This document shows positions 46,934 to 57,546 of a stretch of DNA of 64,000 nt, piece by piece (position 1 is the stretch's first letter; each line of letters begins with the position of its first letter). The DNA comes from Amycolatopsis vastitatis (GTDB lineage: Bacteria > Actinomycetota > Actinomycetes > Mycobacteriales > Pseudonocardiaceae): NCBI RefSeq assembly GCF_002234595.1, contig NZ_NMUL01000026.1:1-64000 (forward strand), given 5' to 3'. The notes under the pieces were generated by a model, which was not told where the DNA came from, did no database searches, and saw only the letters and a program-made list of their open reading frames with translations. The translations under genes and the position numbers were made by a program.

Positions 46934-47207
46934 GGAACCGGGTCGTGTGGGCGACGAACGGGCCGTCCCGCTCGATCTTCTCGTACAGCTCCCTCAGCTT
47001 GTCCCTGTTGTCGCGAAAGGGGAAATCCGCGGTGGCCACGACGACGGCACCGCGCGGCCGGAGCCGGGCCGAAGCGCGCCCGATGTTCGGCGGCCAAGAC
47101 TCGGTGGCCACCATCAGCGGCGGCAAGGAAGGGCGGCCGTCGAGCCAGGAGAAGTCCCAGCCGTCGACGGACACCGCTTCGGCCTCGGCCACCAGCTCGT
47201 CGAACAT
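46911..47207 (-). pseudogene. Internally deleted SAM-dependent methyltransferase remnant
   Basis: A 98-residue frame whose first part (MFDELVAEAEAVSVDGWDFS) and last part (ERDGPFVAHTTRFLIEARKP) match the two ends of an actinobacterial class I methyltransferase of about 250 residues. The centre is missing: after WLDGR the text jumps to PPLMVATESWPPNIG, and after VVVATADFPF it jumps to the C-terminal helix. Both losses keep the frame. The SAM-binding glycine motif is gone. It overlaps the end of the convergent TetR gene by 23 bases. Presumably non-functional. Confidence 0.7.
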
Positions 47208-47217
47208 GCCTCGATGG

Positions 47218-47448
47218 TCACAAAGCGGCCGCTGGGCCGCCACCCGATTTCCGGACCGGCGGCGGGGGCACGGGCTTGGCGAGGGTGACAGCGGAGAACT
47301 CGACGACGACCGGCCCGCGCCGGGTCTCGATCGTGCATGTCGCCGAGTCGCGCGCCACCAGGTCGCCGAGCGCGTCGGTGAACCCGCCCTCGATCCGGTA
47401 GCGCACGACGACCCGCGTGCCGAGCGGCAGTTCTCGCAGCAGTTTCAC
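47218..47448 (-). CDS. Small protein resembling the N-terminal domain of Rv0428c-type GNATs
   Basis: A 76-residue protein. LLRELPLGTRVVVRYRIEGGFTDALGD, TCTIETRRGPVVVEFSAV and AKPVPPPPVRK resemble the small beta-barrel found before the acetyltransferase domain of Rv0428c-like proteins. The acetyltransferase domain itself is absent. GTG overlaps the glutaredoxin stop (GTGA, 47445-47448). Function unknown; the barrel may bind nucleic acid or a partner. Confidence 0.6.
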   Translation of the reverse strand: MKLLRELPLGTRVVVRYRIEGGFTDALGDLVARDSATCTIETRRGPVVVEFSAVTLAKPVPPPPVRKSGGGPAAAL

Positions 47449-47675
47449 AGCCGCCCGCTCAGCTCCTCGTCCGACGGCTCGACCAGGAACGTGCCGTCGT
47501 CCCACACGATCGTCGGGATGCGGCGGGCGCCGTCCTGCAGCTCGCGGACCCGCTGCTCGGCCTCCGCGTCCGCCTCGACGTCCACATAGGAGTATTCGAC
47601 GCCTTCGCGGTCGAGCAGCGCGCGGCTGCGCTTCACGTCCGGGCACCAGCCCGCGCCATACACGGTCAGCTTCAC
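47445..47675 (-). CDS. Glutaredoxin-like protein with single active-site cysteine
   Basis: A 76-residue thioredoxin-fold protein. It begins KLTVYGAGWCPDVKRSRALL and has ARRIPTIVWDDGTFLVEPSDEEL (cis-proline). The active site is C-P-D-V, so the second cysteine of mycoredoxin-type CxxC proteins is missing and a monothiol mechanism is expected. GTG at 47675 overlaps the phosphatase stop (GTGA) and has GGAGG upstream. It belongs to the five-gene coupled cluster. Confidence 0.85.
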   Translation of the reverse strand: MKLTVYGAGWCPDVKRSRALLDREGVEYSYVDVEADAEAEQRVRELQDGARRIPTIVWDDGTFLVEPSDEELSGRL

Positions 47676-49786
47676 GAAACTACCTCCGTAACAGGGGTTT
47701 CCACCCGGGCGTGACCCAAGTCCGTCAGCCAGCCGCGGAACACCCGGTGCAGCGCCTCCGCCCCGACGACCTCGCCGGGGGAGGCCAGTTCGCGCGGGTG
47801 CACGACGAAACCGCGCTGCTGCGGCCCGCCCAGCCCGCCGTGCGAGCCCACGTGCGTCTCGAACGGCGACGCCTGGTCGGAATCCGGGTCGTACCGGCTG
47901 TTGATCATGACATCCGCGCAGTGCGGGAAACTGTCGACCCGCCGGATCAGGTCCGCCGCGTGGGGGCCGTACGGTTCCAGGGGGTCCTCGCCGATGACGA
48001 CACCGGTCGCCAGCCGGTGCAGCCCGTCGCGGCCCAGCACCACCGGGCCGAACTCGCGGCTGCGGACCAGGAGGAACCCGACGCCGGGGTGGTCCACCAG
48101 GGACGGCAGCAGGTCCGGGAACTCCCGCTCGATCGTCTCCAGCTCCACGCGGCCTTCGTGCTCGGTGAACGAAACCATCGCGATGTGCCCGGACACGACC
48201 ACCACCACGCCCGGCGCCACGCGGGTGACCGCGCCCGGCGAGCCGGACGTCGTGCGCGGCCGGTCTTCGGCGCACTCGGCGTCCTCCACCCGGGCACGCA
48301 GCCGGCGCGCGATCAGGCCGCCGCTCTTCGTCGCCTCGGCCAGGGCCGCGTTGATCTGCCAGCTCTCGGCCTGCCGCCGCTTCCCGGAAGACGCCGCCGT
48401 CGGCGACGGCGTCCCGCCGCACACCCGGCCGACGTACGCCTCGATCGTCTCGCCGAACCGCTGGGAAAACGCCTGGCCCTGGGTCTGGCCGTGGTCCGAC
48501 AGCGCCACCACGTGGTAGCGGCGCGGCGCCAGCCTGCTCGCCCGGTGCAGCCGCGCGATCTGCTGGTCGATCGAGCGCAGCACCGACAGCGTGTCGAACC
48601 GCTCGATGCCGGAGTGGTGCGCGACCTCGTCGTAGCCGAGGAAGTCCGCGTACACCGCCGGCCGCCCGGCCAGCATGTCGCCGAGGATCGCGGACACGAC
48701 GACGTCGCGCGCGATCACCGTCGTGCCCGGCCGGGCCAAGGGGTACCAGCCCCCGCGCGGGACCCGCGGCACGACACCGGCCCGGCGCTGGCGCACCGAC
48801 GCGGTGATCTCGCGGAAGACGTCGGCCAGGGCGACGGCGAACGTGCGCAGCGCGTTGACCGGGTTGGCGAAGTAGGCGTAGTACCCCGCGCCGAGGCGGT
48901 CACGGCGGCGGCGCAGCAGTTTCTTCGGCACCAGCACCGGGATCGAGCTCATGGTGAGGCTGACGTGGGCGGCGTCGCCGGAGAAGAGGTTGCCGCGGCT
49001 CGCGCCGTCGCCGGCGAGCAACCCGCGTCCGTCCGAATGCCGCCGCTCGATCTCGGCCGCGTCGGCCGGGTGCGCGCACGCCATCACGTGGTCGCGGTCC
49101 TTTTCGTACCAGCGGAAACCGAGGATGTCGTGGTTGGACCCGTGCAGGATGCCGCAGACGCTCGCCCCGGTCTGGGAGCTCCAGTCGGTGTGCCACCGGG
49201 TCAGCGCGTGGCTGCCCTCGGCGAGCCACGCGGCGAACGTCGGCATGTCGCCGTCGCGGATCGCGCGGCGGACGGTGTCGTACCCGAGGCCGTCGATCTG
49301 CAGGAAGAGCACGCCGGGCGGGAGTTCGGCGTCGCCGGACGCGGGAGCGTGGCGACGCCTTCGCCGGGCGGCGCGGCGGAAGAAGATCTCGTCTTCGTCG
49401 ATGGCGAGCAGGCTGGAGATGAGCGTCCCGACGGCCGCCATGCCGAGCGTGACGATCACCGCGGTCCGGATCCCCGCGACCTGGACCCCGGGCACGGTGC
49501 GGAACACGGCCAGTGTCCCGGCGCCGAGGAGCAGGAACCCGAAGCCGCCGAAGGTGAAGAACGCCAGCGGGTAGGCGATCCGCATGACCAGCGGCCAGAC
49601 GACGCCGGCGAGCAGACCGAGCAGCAGCGCGCACACCGTCGGCTGCCACCAGTGCGTCATCTCGAAGCCGGGGAGGAGAACGTCGAGCAGGCGCAGCGCC
49701 CCGGTCACGGCTACCCACACCAGCAAGACGCGGGCGACGGCCCGGCCGCCACGCAGCAGCCGGCCCTTCGGCGCGGTCGTCGTCAC
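47672..49786 (-). CDS. Membrane alkaline-phosphatase-superfamily protein with holin-like N-terminus
   Basis: A 704-residue protein. Residues 1-125 hold about four hydrophobic helices of the phage-holin superfamily IV type. The rest is an alkaline phosphatase/nucleotide pyrophosphatase fold: VLFLQIDGLGYDTVRR (metal Asp), THWSSQTGAS-like WHTDWSSQTGAS (nucleophile Thr or Ser region), ADFLGYDEVAHHSG and VALSDHGQTQG (metal His/Asp). It may cleave phosphodiesters of lipids or wall polymers at the membrane. GTG overlaps the DedA stop (49783-49786). Confidence 0.85.
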   Translation of the reverse strand: MTTTAPKGRLLRGGRAVARVLLVWVAVTGALRLLDVLLPGFEMTHWWQPTVCALLLGLLAGVVWPLVMRIAYPLAFFTFGGFGFLLLGAGTLAVFRTVPGVQVAGIRTAVIVTLGMAAVGTLISSLLAIDEDEIFFRRAARRRRRHAPASGDAELPPGVLFLQIDGLGYDTVRRAIRDGDMPTFAAWLAEGSHALTRWHTDWSSQTGASVCGILHGSNHDILGFRWYEKDRDHVMACAHPADAAEIERRHSDGRGLLAGDGASRGNLFSGDAAHVSLTMSSIPVLVPKKLLRRRRDRLGAGYYAYFANPVNALRTFAVALADVFREITASVRQRRAGVVPRVPRGGWYPLARPGTTVIARDVVVSAILGDMLAGRPAVYADFLGYDEVAHHSGIERFDTLSVLRSIDQQIARLHRASRLAPRRYHVVALSDHGQTQGQAFSQRFGETIEAYVGRVCGGTPSPTAASSGKRRQAESWQINAALAEATKSGGLIARRLRARVEDAECAEDRPRTTSGSPGAVTRVAPGVVVVVSGHIAMVSFTEHEGRVELETIEREFPDLLPSLVDHPGVGFLLVRSREFGPVVLGRDGLHRLATGVVIGEDPLEPYGPHAADLIRRVDSFPHCADVMINSRYDPDSDQASPFETHVGSHGGLGGPQQRGFVVHPRELASPGEVVGAEALHRVFRGWLTDLGHARVETPVTEVVS

Positions 49787-50364
49787 ACTCGCTCCTTGGT
49801 CTTGCGCCGCCACCGGGCGATCAGGTTGGTGAGCACCGTGACCAGCAGGACCAGGACCGTCGCCAGCAGGGTCGCGATCAGCGGCGAGTCGAAGACGCCT
49901 CCGCTGACGATGCCGAGCAGGCTGTACGCGGTCGCCCACAGGACGCAGGCGACGAAGGCGGCGGGCAGCAGCCGCCGCCACGGGTAGCTCAGCGCGGCCG
50001 CCGCGAGCAGCACCGGGATCCGGCCGGCCGGGACGAGCCTGCCGACCACGACGAGCTGCCAGCCGCGGCGGGCGAACTGCTCGCGGGCCTTCTCGAGCCG
50101 TTCGGCGGGCTGGCGCCTGCTGATCCAGCGGAACGCGGCTTCGCTGCCCAGGCGCGGGATCCCGAACGTCACGACGTCGCCGAGGTACGCCCCGAGGACG
50201 GAGAAGACGATCACCAGCGGCAACGACAGCTGGCCGCTGCTGGTCGCGACGGCGGCCGCGGCGCCGACCACCGCGCCGGTGGGCACGATCGGAATGATCG
50301 AGCCGAGCAGCACGCCGCCGAACACCGCCGGGTAGCCGAGGGCGGCCGGGTCCGTCCAGTTCAC
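49783..50364 (-). CDS. DedA-family membrane protein
   Basis: A 193-residue protein with about five hydrophobic segments. Family marks are GAYLGDVVTFGIPRLGS and RRGWQLVVVGRLVPAGRIPVLLAAAALSYPWRR, the latter with the conserved Arg and Pro of the DedA/VTT core. DedA proteins move phospholipids or undecaprenyl carriers across the membrane. GTG overlaps the hydrolase stop (50361-50364), and the phosphatase start overlaps its own stop. A lipid-carrier role fits the neighbouring phosphatase, which is inference. Confidence 0.85.
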   Translation of the reverse strand: MNWTDPAALGYPAVFGGVLLGSIIPIVPTGAVVGAAAAVATSSGQLSLPLVIVFSVLGAYLGDVVTFGIPRLGSEAAFRWISRRQPAERLEKAREQFARRGWQLVVVGRLVPAGRIPVLLAAAALSYPWRRLLPAAFVACVLWATAYSLLGIVSGGVFDSPLIATLLATVLVLLVTVLTNLIARWRRKTKERV

Positions 50365-51152
50365 GCGCGGTCCGTCGGCGCGGGGAGCACGACGTCGGCG
50401 CCGGGCTCGGTGAACAGCACTTCGGTGGCGATGCCCGCCGCTTTCACTTCGGCCGCGAAGACCCGCGGCGGATCGGCGAGCAGCCTCCGCATCCGGGCGG
50501 TGCGCCGCAGGCCGGGGACGGCGAGCGTGCCCCAGTGCACGGGCACGGCGGCGCGGGCCCCGGTCAGTGCGGCGGCCCGCGCGGCGCGGGCCGGGTCGAG
50601 GTGGCCGGGGCCGAGGTTCGGCCCCCAGCCCCAGACGGGCAGGAGGGCGACGTCGACCGGGCCGAGGTCGCCCATGCCGTCGAAGAGGTCGGTGTCTCCG
50701 GCGTGGTAGACGCTGACGTCCGCGCTCCTGATCAGGTGCCCGATCGCGGGACTCTGCGGGCCGTGGGTGAGCCGCGGCCCCCACCGGTGTCCGGAGTGGA
50801 CGGCTTCGGTGGCCGTGACGGTCAGCTCGCCTTCGGTGAGCGTCTCCCCGGGCGCGATCTCTTCGACGCGCTCGAAGCCCTTCCCGGCGAGCCAGCTCCC
50901 GGCCCCGCGCGGGACGACGATCCGGGTGTCCCGCCCGAGCAGCCGCAGCGACGGCAGGTGCAGGTGGTCCCCGTGCAGGTGCGAGAGCAGGACGAGATCG
51001 ACGTCCGCGTAGCTTTCGGGCGGCGGCGCGGGAACCACGCGGACCAGGCCGCCGACCCGCGCGGTGAGCACGGGATCGGTCAGCACGACCCGGCCGGCGA
51101 GTTCGAGGCGGACGGTCGAATGGCCGAGGAAACGCAGGTTGAAGCCGCTCAC
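50361..51152 (-). CDS. Metallo-beta-lactamase-fold hydrolase (UlaG/NAPE-PLD-like)
   Basis: A 263-residue MBL-fold enzyme. It has LRFLGHSTVRLEL at the N-terminus, LLSHLHGDHLHLPS (HxHxDH), VYHAGDTDLFDG (metal Asp) and VPVHWGTLAVPG (last His). This pattern matches the UlaG/NAPE-PLD subgroup, which includes lactonases and phospholipases. It is first in the five-gene GTGA-coupled set, and a phospholipase role would suit the DedA and phosphatase partners. GTG at 51152; the upstream GATACT seven bases away hints at a leaderless start. Confidence 0.87.
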   Translation of the reverse strand: MSGFNLRFLGHSTVRLELAGRVVLTDPVLTARVGGLVRVVPAPPPESYADVDLVLLSHLHGDHLHLPSLRLLGRDTRIVVPRGAGSWLAGKGFERVEEIAPGETLTEGELTVTATEAVHSGHRWGPRLTHGPQSPAIGHLIRSADVSVYHAGDTDLFDGMGDLGPVDVALLPVWGWGPNLGPGHLDPARAARAAALTGARAAVPVHWGTLAVPGLRRTARMRRLLADPPRVFAAEVKAAGIATEVLFTEPGADVVLPAPTDRA

Positions 51153-51213
51153 ACCGTCGAGTATCGCCTCCGCCGCACCCGGACGCCCGGCGGAGTGGCC
51201 AGGGCAACGCGGC

Positions 51214-53427
<2,214 letters not shown>

Positions 53428-53593
53428 CCCGTGAGGCAACCAAAGGAAGCCGGTGCCCGCCAAGGGAAGCAAGCCGGATGCACACGAACGGGCCGGACGC
53501 TTCCCCCGCCCGGCCCAGTGTGGTGCACGGCCCGGTCAGCACGCGGTGGCCGGGCGTCGCACGATGGTGGACGTACCTGACGAAGGAGAGCCG

Positions 53594-53890
53594 ATGACCG
53601 ACGGAAACCGAGTGGTCGACAACCCGGACGAGGACCGTTACGAGCTGTGGGCGGGGGAGAAGCTGGCGGGAATCGCGCAGTACGACCGGCGCGGCGACCT
53701 CACGGTGTTCACCCACACCGAGATCGACGACGCGTTCGGCGGGCAGGGCCTGGGCAAGGTGCTGGCGGCCGGCGCGCTCGACGACGTCGTCGCCCGGGGC
53801 GGGACGATCGTGCCGGTCTGCCCGTTCATCGCCGGGTACTTGAAGAAGCACGCCGGGTACGAGGATCACGTCCGCTGGCCGCGCGAGTAG
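53594..53890 (+). CDS. Small GNAT-like acetyltransferase (YjdJ family)
   Basis: A 98-residue minimal GNAT. It has TVFTHTEIDDAFGGQGLGKVLAAGALDDV, in which GGQGLG is the acetyl-CoA loop, and PVCPFIAGYLKKH near the end. The family (YjdJ/Gtn-like) has this short length. Substrate unknown. ATG at 53594 follows GGAGAG. It diverges from the geosmin synthase gene. Confidence 0.88.
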   Translation: MTDGNRVVDNPDEDRYELWAGEKLAGIAQYDRRGDLTVFTHTEIDDAFGGQGLGKVLAAGALDDVVARGGTIVPVCPFIAGYLKKHAGYEDHVRWPRE

Positions 53891-53949
53891 GCCGAAGGGG
53901 GTGGCGCGTTAGGCCGTTCGGGGTGATCTGAGAGGTATGTCCGGTTCCC

Positions 53950-53964
53950 TTGGTTATTAACCAA
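53950..53964. promoter_or_regulatory. Palindrome upstream of the S1 protease gene
   Basis: TTGGTTA-T-TAACCAA is a perfect palindrome in the 151-base gap before the protease. TTGCC-T-GGCAA at 53986-53996 is a second one. They may be regulator sites; no regulator gene is adjacent. Confidence 0.35.
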
Positions 53965-54041
53965 CCTTCGTCGGTAGTGCGTTGGTTGCCTGGCAACGAA
54001 AGTGTCGGCACAGACTTCAACGGCAACCCTGGAGGAAGTTG

Positions 54042-55058
54042 ATGACTCCCCGGAAGACCGCCCTCAAGACCTTCGCCGTCTTGTCGGCAGCGGCGCTGAC
54101 CAGCGGTGTTTGCGCTTCGGCCGCCACTGCGTCCCCGCTGGCCTTCGCGGAACTGCAGGCCCACGCGATCACCGCCGCCACCCAGGTGGCCGACGCGCTC
54201 GGCGCCGCTTCCGGCGGCATCTACCTCGAGAACGGCAAGGCCGTGGTGAACGTCGTCGACGACGCGGCGATGCAGCAGGTGCAGGCCGCCGGCTTCACCG
54301 CGAAGAAGGTCAAGCACACCTTCGCGGCGCTCACCGGCGTCAAGAACCAGCTGGACGCGGTGAAGAACGTGCCGCAGACCGCGTGGGGCATCGACACCAA
54401 GACCAACCAGGTCGTGGTGAAGGTCTACGACGCGGCGAGCAAGGAGACCGCCGACAAGGTCTCCGCGGCCGCCGCGAAGTACGGCGACAGCGTCCGCGTC
54501 GAGCACCGCACCGGCAAGCTGTCGCTGTACATCAAGGACGGCGACGCGATCCAGAACAGCCAGGGCCGCTGCTCGCTCGGCTTCAACGTGACGCGCGGCG
54601 GTTCGCCGTTCCTGCTCACCGCGGGTCACTGCACCAACCTCGGCGGAACCTGGTCCGGCGGCGACGTCTCCGGCGCGCAGGTCGTCGAGAGCGACTGCCC
54701 CGGCGCCGACTCCGGCCTGCTGACCCGCCCGAACGGCACCGGGCCCGGCGAGATCAACACCGGCCAGCAGATCACCAGCGCGGCGACCCCCACCGTCGGC
54801 GAGCAGATGCAGAAGCAGGGCTCGACCACCGGCGGCGGCAGCGGTGAAGTGACCTCGGTCGACGAGTCGGTCAACTTCGACGTCGGCGTGCTCAACCACG
54901 AGTTCGGCACCACCGCGCACACCGACCACGGCGACTCCGGCGGCCCGGCGTACGACGGTTCGAAGGGCCTGGGCACGCTGTCCGGCGGCGACACCGTGAC
55001 CAGCTACTTCTACCCGCTGACCCTCGAACTGCAGGCGTACGGCCTCGAGCTCGCCTGA
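54042..55058 (+). CDS. Secreted S1-family (chymotrypsin-like) serine protease with pro-domain
   Basis: A 338-residue preproprotease of the alpha-lytic/streptogrisin type. Signal peptide about 1-31; pro-region about 32-165 with two repeats typical of the alpha-lytic pro-domain; mature part about 170-338. Catalytic His in LLTAGHC, Asp in SDCPGADSG, Ser in HGDSGGPAY. Three cysteines are visible in the mature part. It should digest external protein after self-processing. GGAGGAAG precedes the ATG. A strong terminator follows. Confidence 0.93.
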   Translation: MTPRKTALKTFAVLSAAALTSGVCASAATASPLAFAELQAHAITAATQVADALGAASGGIYLENGKAVVNVVDDAAMQQVQAAGFTAKKVKHTFAALTGVKNQLDAVKNVPQTAWGIDTKTNQVVVKVYDAASKETADKVSAAAAKYGDSVRVEHRTGKLSLYIKDGDAIQNSQGRCSLGFNVTRGGSPFLLTAGHCTNLGGTWSGGDVSGAQVVESDCPGADSGLLTRPNGTGPGEINTGQQITSAATPTVGEQMQKQGSTTGGGSGEVTSVDESVNFDVGVLNHEFGTTAHTDHGDSGGPAYDGSKGLGTLSGGDTVTSYFYPLTLELQAYGLELA

Positions 55059-55064
55059 TATCCG

Positions 55065-55108
55065 GCGAAGGCCGCTCACCTCCGTCGGGGGAGGTGAGCG
55101 GCCTTCGC
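55065..55108. terminator. Bidirectional hairpin terminator, 19-bp perfect stem
   Basis: Arms 55065-55083 and 55090-55108 pair perfectly around a 6-base loop. It lies between the stops of the S1 protease (plus) and the methyltransferase (minus), with TCTTTCT after the right arm. Confidence 0.9.
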
Positions 55109-55113
55109 TCTTT

Positions 55114-55740
55114 CTAGGCTTCCAGCCGCTTCGCGCGGTAGACGGCGTCGGTGTGGTGGCCCTCGCCGCGCGTCTCGCACGTCTCGACGACCCACTGCCC
55201 GGCGTCGCCGAGGTAGGTGGTGATCTCCTCCGGCTCGAAGTACAGCTCCTGCGGCGGTTTCTGGCCGTCGAACTCGCGCATCGCCTTCGGCGAGTGCCCG
55301 ACGACCAGCAGCGAGCCGCCGGGCCGGATCGCCGCGGCGGCCGCGCCGAAGACGTCGCGGCGCAGGTCCGGCGGGAGGTGGACGTACTGCGCGGAGATCA
55401 GGTCGTAGCTCTCCTCGGGCCGCCAGGTCAGGATGTCGCGGTGCAGCCACCGGACGTCCACGCCGGCTTCCTTGCCCGCGGCTTCGGCCCGGGCGAGGGC
55501 GGTGGTCGAGATATCGGCGCCGTCGACGGTCCAGCCCAGCTTGGCGAGCCAGATCGCGTCGCCACCCTCGCCGCAGCCGAGGTCGAGGGCGTGCCCGGGT
55601 TTCAGCCCCTCGACCTCGGTGCGCAGGTTGACGTTGACGTTCCCGCTCCAGATCTGGTCGTCGCGCTGGTAGAGCGCCTCCCAGAACTCCCGCTTGAGCA
55701 GGTTCTCGACGGTTATCGGCTGATCGTGCGTGTGGGACAA
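55114..55740 (-). CDS. Class I SAM-dependent methyltransferase (TehB-like)
   Basis: A 208-residue methyltransferase. Motif I is ALDLGCGEGGDAIWLA (about 51-66), then DGADISTTALARA, DLISAQYVHLP and RPGGSLLVVGHS. The fold is complete. Relatives act on thiols or tellurite; the substrate is not shown. TTG at 55740 has GGAGGAG five bases upstream and is the best start. Confidence 0.88.
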   Translation of the reverse strand: MSHTHDQPITVENLLKREFWEALYQRDDQIWSGNVNVNLRTEVEGLKPGHALDLGCGEGGDAIWLAKLGWTVDGADISTTALARAEAAGKEAGVDVRWLHRDILTWRPEESYDLISAQYVHLPPDLRRDVFGAAAAAIRPGGSLLVVGHSPKAMREFDGQKPPQELYFEPEEITTYLGDAGQWVVETCETRGEGHHTDAVYRAKRLEA

Positions 55741-55816
55741 AGCTCCTCCTCGGGACGTCTTCCGAGCATGCGGAAGACGTCCCTAGGAAGGCAAACTTCG
55801 TTGCCGATCCGGCAAC

Positions 55817-57376
55817 TCAGGGCGTGCCGAACACCTGCAGCTCGTACAGCGAGTAGCCGTACGACGTGCCGCGGGTGACGCCGTTCATCCGGACGTAGCG
55901 GCCGGTGCCCGCCAACCCGGTGAGGTCGTCCGTGCCGCCGTTGCCGGTGGTGGTGCTGTAGATCGTCGTCCAGGCCGTGCCGTCGGCGGAGGTCTGGACG
56001 CTGTACGCCTTGCCGTACGCGGCTTCCCAGGCCAGCTTGACGTGCGAGATCGAGGCGGTCGCGCCGAGGTCGACGCGCAGCCACTGCGGGTCGGTGCCTT
56101 CCTTCGACGCCCACCGCGTGCTCGTCAGGTTGCCGTCCACGGCGGCGCTCGCCGGATACGACGACGACTCGGTGGACGACGCCGTCGCGGCCTTGCCTTG
56201 CGACAGCAGCGTTTCCGGGCCACCGGTCACCGTGACGCCCAGCGACGCGGTTTTCGTGCCACCGGTGAGGGTGATCGTCGCCGAGCCGGGGGTCGCGGTG
56301 GTGGTTGCGGCGACCGTGACGGTCGAGGTGCCGCCGGCCGGCACCGACGCGGGGGAGAAGGAGACGGTCACGCCCGCGGGAGCGCCACTCGCGGAGAGCG
56401 TGGCGGCCTCGGCGGACGTCACGGTGGCCGTCGCCGAAGCGCCCGGCGCGACCGACACCGACGAAGGCGTCACGCTGAGACCTGAGGTGCCGGCCGCGGT
56501 GAACGTCCACCGGGCGGCGGTGCCGGAGCAGCTGCCCGCGGTGAGCGTGGTGCCCGAGGCGCGGAAGCACTTGCTGCTGGTCTGGATGTCGGAGATGGTG
56601 CCGTCGGGGTTGATCGACCACTGCTGGGCCGGGCCGCCGGTGCAGGTCTGGAGCACGATCGAGCTGCCGGAGATGCCCGCGCACTTGTCGTTGATGACGA
56701 GGAACGCGCCGTGGAAGGTGAACCGCTGCGCGTCACTTCCGGAGCAGGCCGCCACTTTCAGCGTCGTGCCGCTGCTCGGGGCTTCGAGGCAGGTGCCGGT
56801 GGAGTTGTTGCGGTACTGGCCGACCGTCTTGTTCGGCTGCGCGCCGCCGTAGCACTCACCGGTGCTGGTGTTGAAGATCGGCGTCGCGTCGTACGGCTCG
56901 TTCGACGGCGGGTCGACGACGACCGGTTCCATGACCGGCGTGTTGTCGGGGTTGTAGTGCGTGAGCGCGTCTTCGCAGTCGATCGCGTCGAAGGCGCTGC
57001 CGCCCTTGCCGCCGAGCCAGAGGTCGATGTGCCGCAGCCCGGGACCGCCGTTCGGGCCATGGCTGTTCCAGTCGTCGGAACACTCGTCGCAGCCGTCCTC
57101 CATGATGAAGTACTTCTTCATCCGCGGCACCCAGACCTTGGTGCCGGGCTTGAGTTCGTCGCTGCTGGTGGCGAAGGTGACCGGGTCGGCGTACGTGCCC
57201 TTGCCGCCCGCGGTGCTGTGGATTTTCGGGTAGGAGATGTCGCCGCCGGGCGGGGTGTTGTCCCACCAGCCGTAGAAGGTGAGGAAGGTCGGCTGCGTGG
57301 TGGCCGCGCTCGCCGCCGGTCCGCCGGCGAGCGCGAGGAACAGGGTCACCACGAGCAAGAACGAGCGCCGGGTCAT
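55817..57376 (-). CDS. Secreted multi-domain protein: barrel-like N-domain, ricin lectin, F5/8-type C domain
   Basis: A 519-residue exported protein. Signal peptide about 1-25. Residues 28-165 resemble a double-psi-barrel/RlpA-type fold (LTFYGWWDNTPPGGD, GTKVWVPRMKKYFIMEDGCDECSDDW). Residues 185-300 form a ricin-type lectin (CLEAPSSG, QQWSINPDGTISD). An Ig-like stretch covers about 302-385. A discoidin/F5-8 C module (about 390-517) ends the protein. It probably binds polysaccharide outside the cell; catalysis is not proven. Confidence 0.82.
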   Translation of the reverse strand: MTRRSFLLVVTLFLALAGGPAASAATTQPTFLTFYGWWDNTPPGGDISYPKIHSTAGGKGTYADPVTFATSSDELKPGTKVWVPRMKKYFIMEDGCDECSDDWNSHGPNGGPGLRHIDLWLGGKGGSAFDAIDCEDALTHYNPDNTPVMEPVVVDPPSNEPYDATPIFNTSTGECYGGAQPNKTVGQYRNNSTGTCLEAPSSGTTLKVAACSGSDAQRFTFHGAFLVINDKCAGISGSSIVLQTCTGGPAQQWSINPDGTISDIQTSSKCFRASGTTLTAGSCSGTAARWTFTAAGTSGLSVTPSSVSVAPGASATATVTSAEAATLSASGAPAGVTVSFSPASVPAGGTSTVTVAATTTATPGSATITLTGGTKTASLGVTVTGGPETLLSQGKAATASSTESSSYPASAAVDGNLTSTRWASKEGTDPQWLRVDLGATASISHVKLAWEAAYGKAYSVQTSADGTAWTTIYSTTTGNGGTDDLTGLAGTGRYVRMNGVTRGTSYGYSLYELQVFGTP

Positions 57377-57456
57377 GCTGCCTCCGTGAGGGCGGGTGGA
57401 CGATGACTGCGGCGTCCGTCCAGGTTCGCCGTGCGGCGGCCCGTCGTCAAGGCCTA

Positions 57457-57529
57457 TTCGTAAAGCATCCTAACGAACTGGGATTTCGTGTCCCGCTCGC
57501 CGGGAAAACCGAGACGGTAAGCGCTTTCC
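57457..57529. promoter_or_regulatory. Two palindromic elements between divergent genes
   Basis: TTCGT..ACGAA (57457-57477) resembles the CAZyme-type palindrome at the chitosanase gene when read on the minus strand (GTTAGGATGCTTTACG). GGTAAGCGCTTTCC (57516-57529) is a LacI-type near-palindrome around AAGCGCTT. They sit between the secreted lectin gene and the SDR gene. The regulators are unknown. Confidence 0.4.
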
Positions 57530-57546
57530 TCCGCGAAGATGACGGC

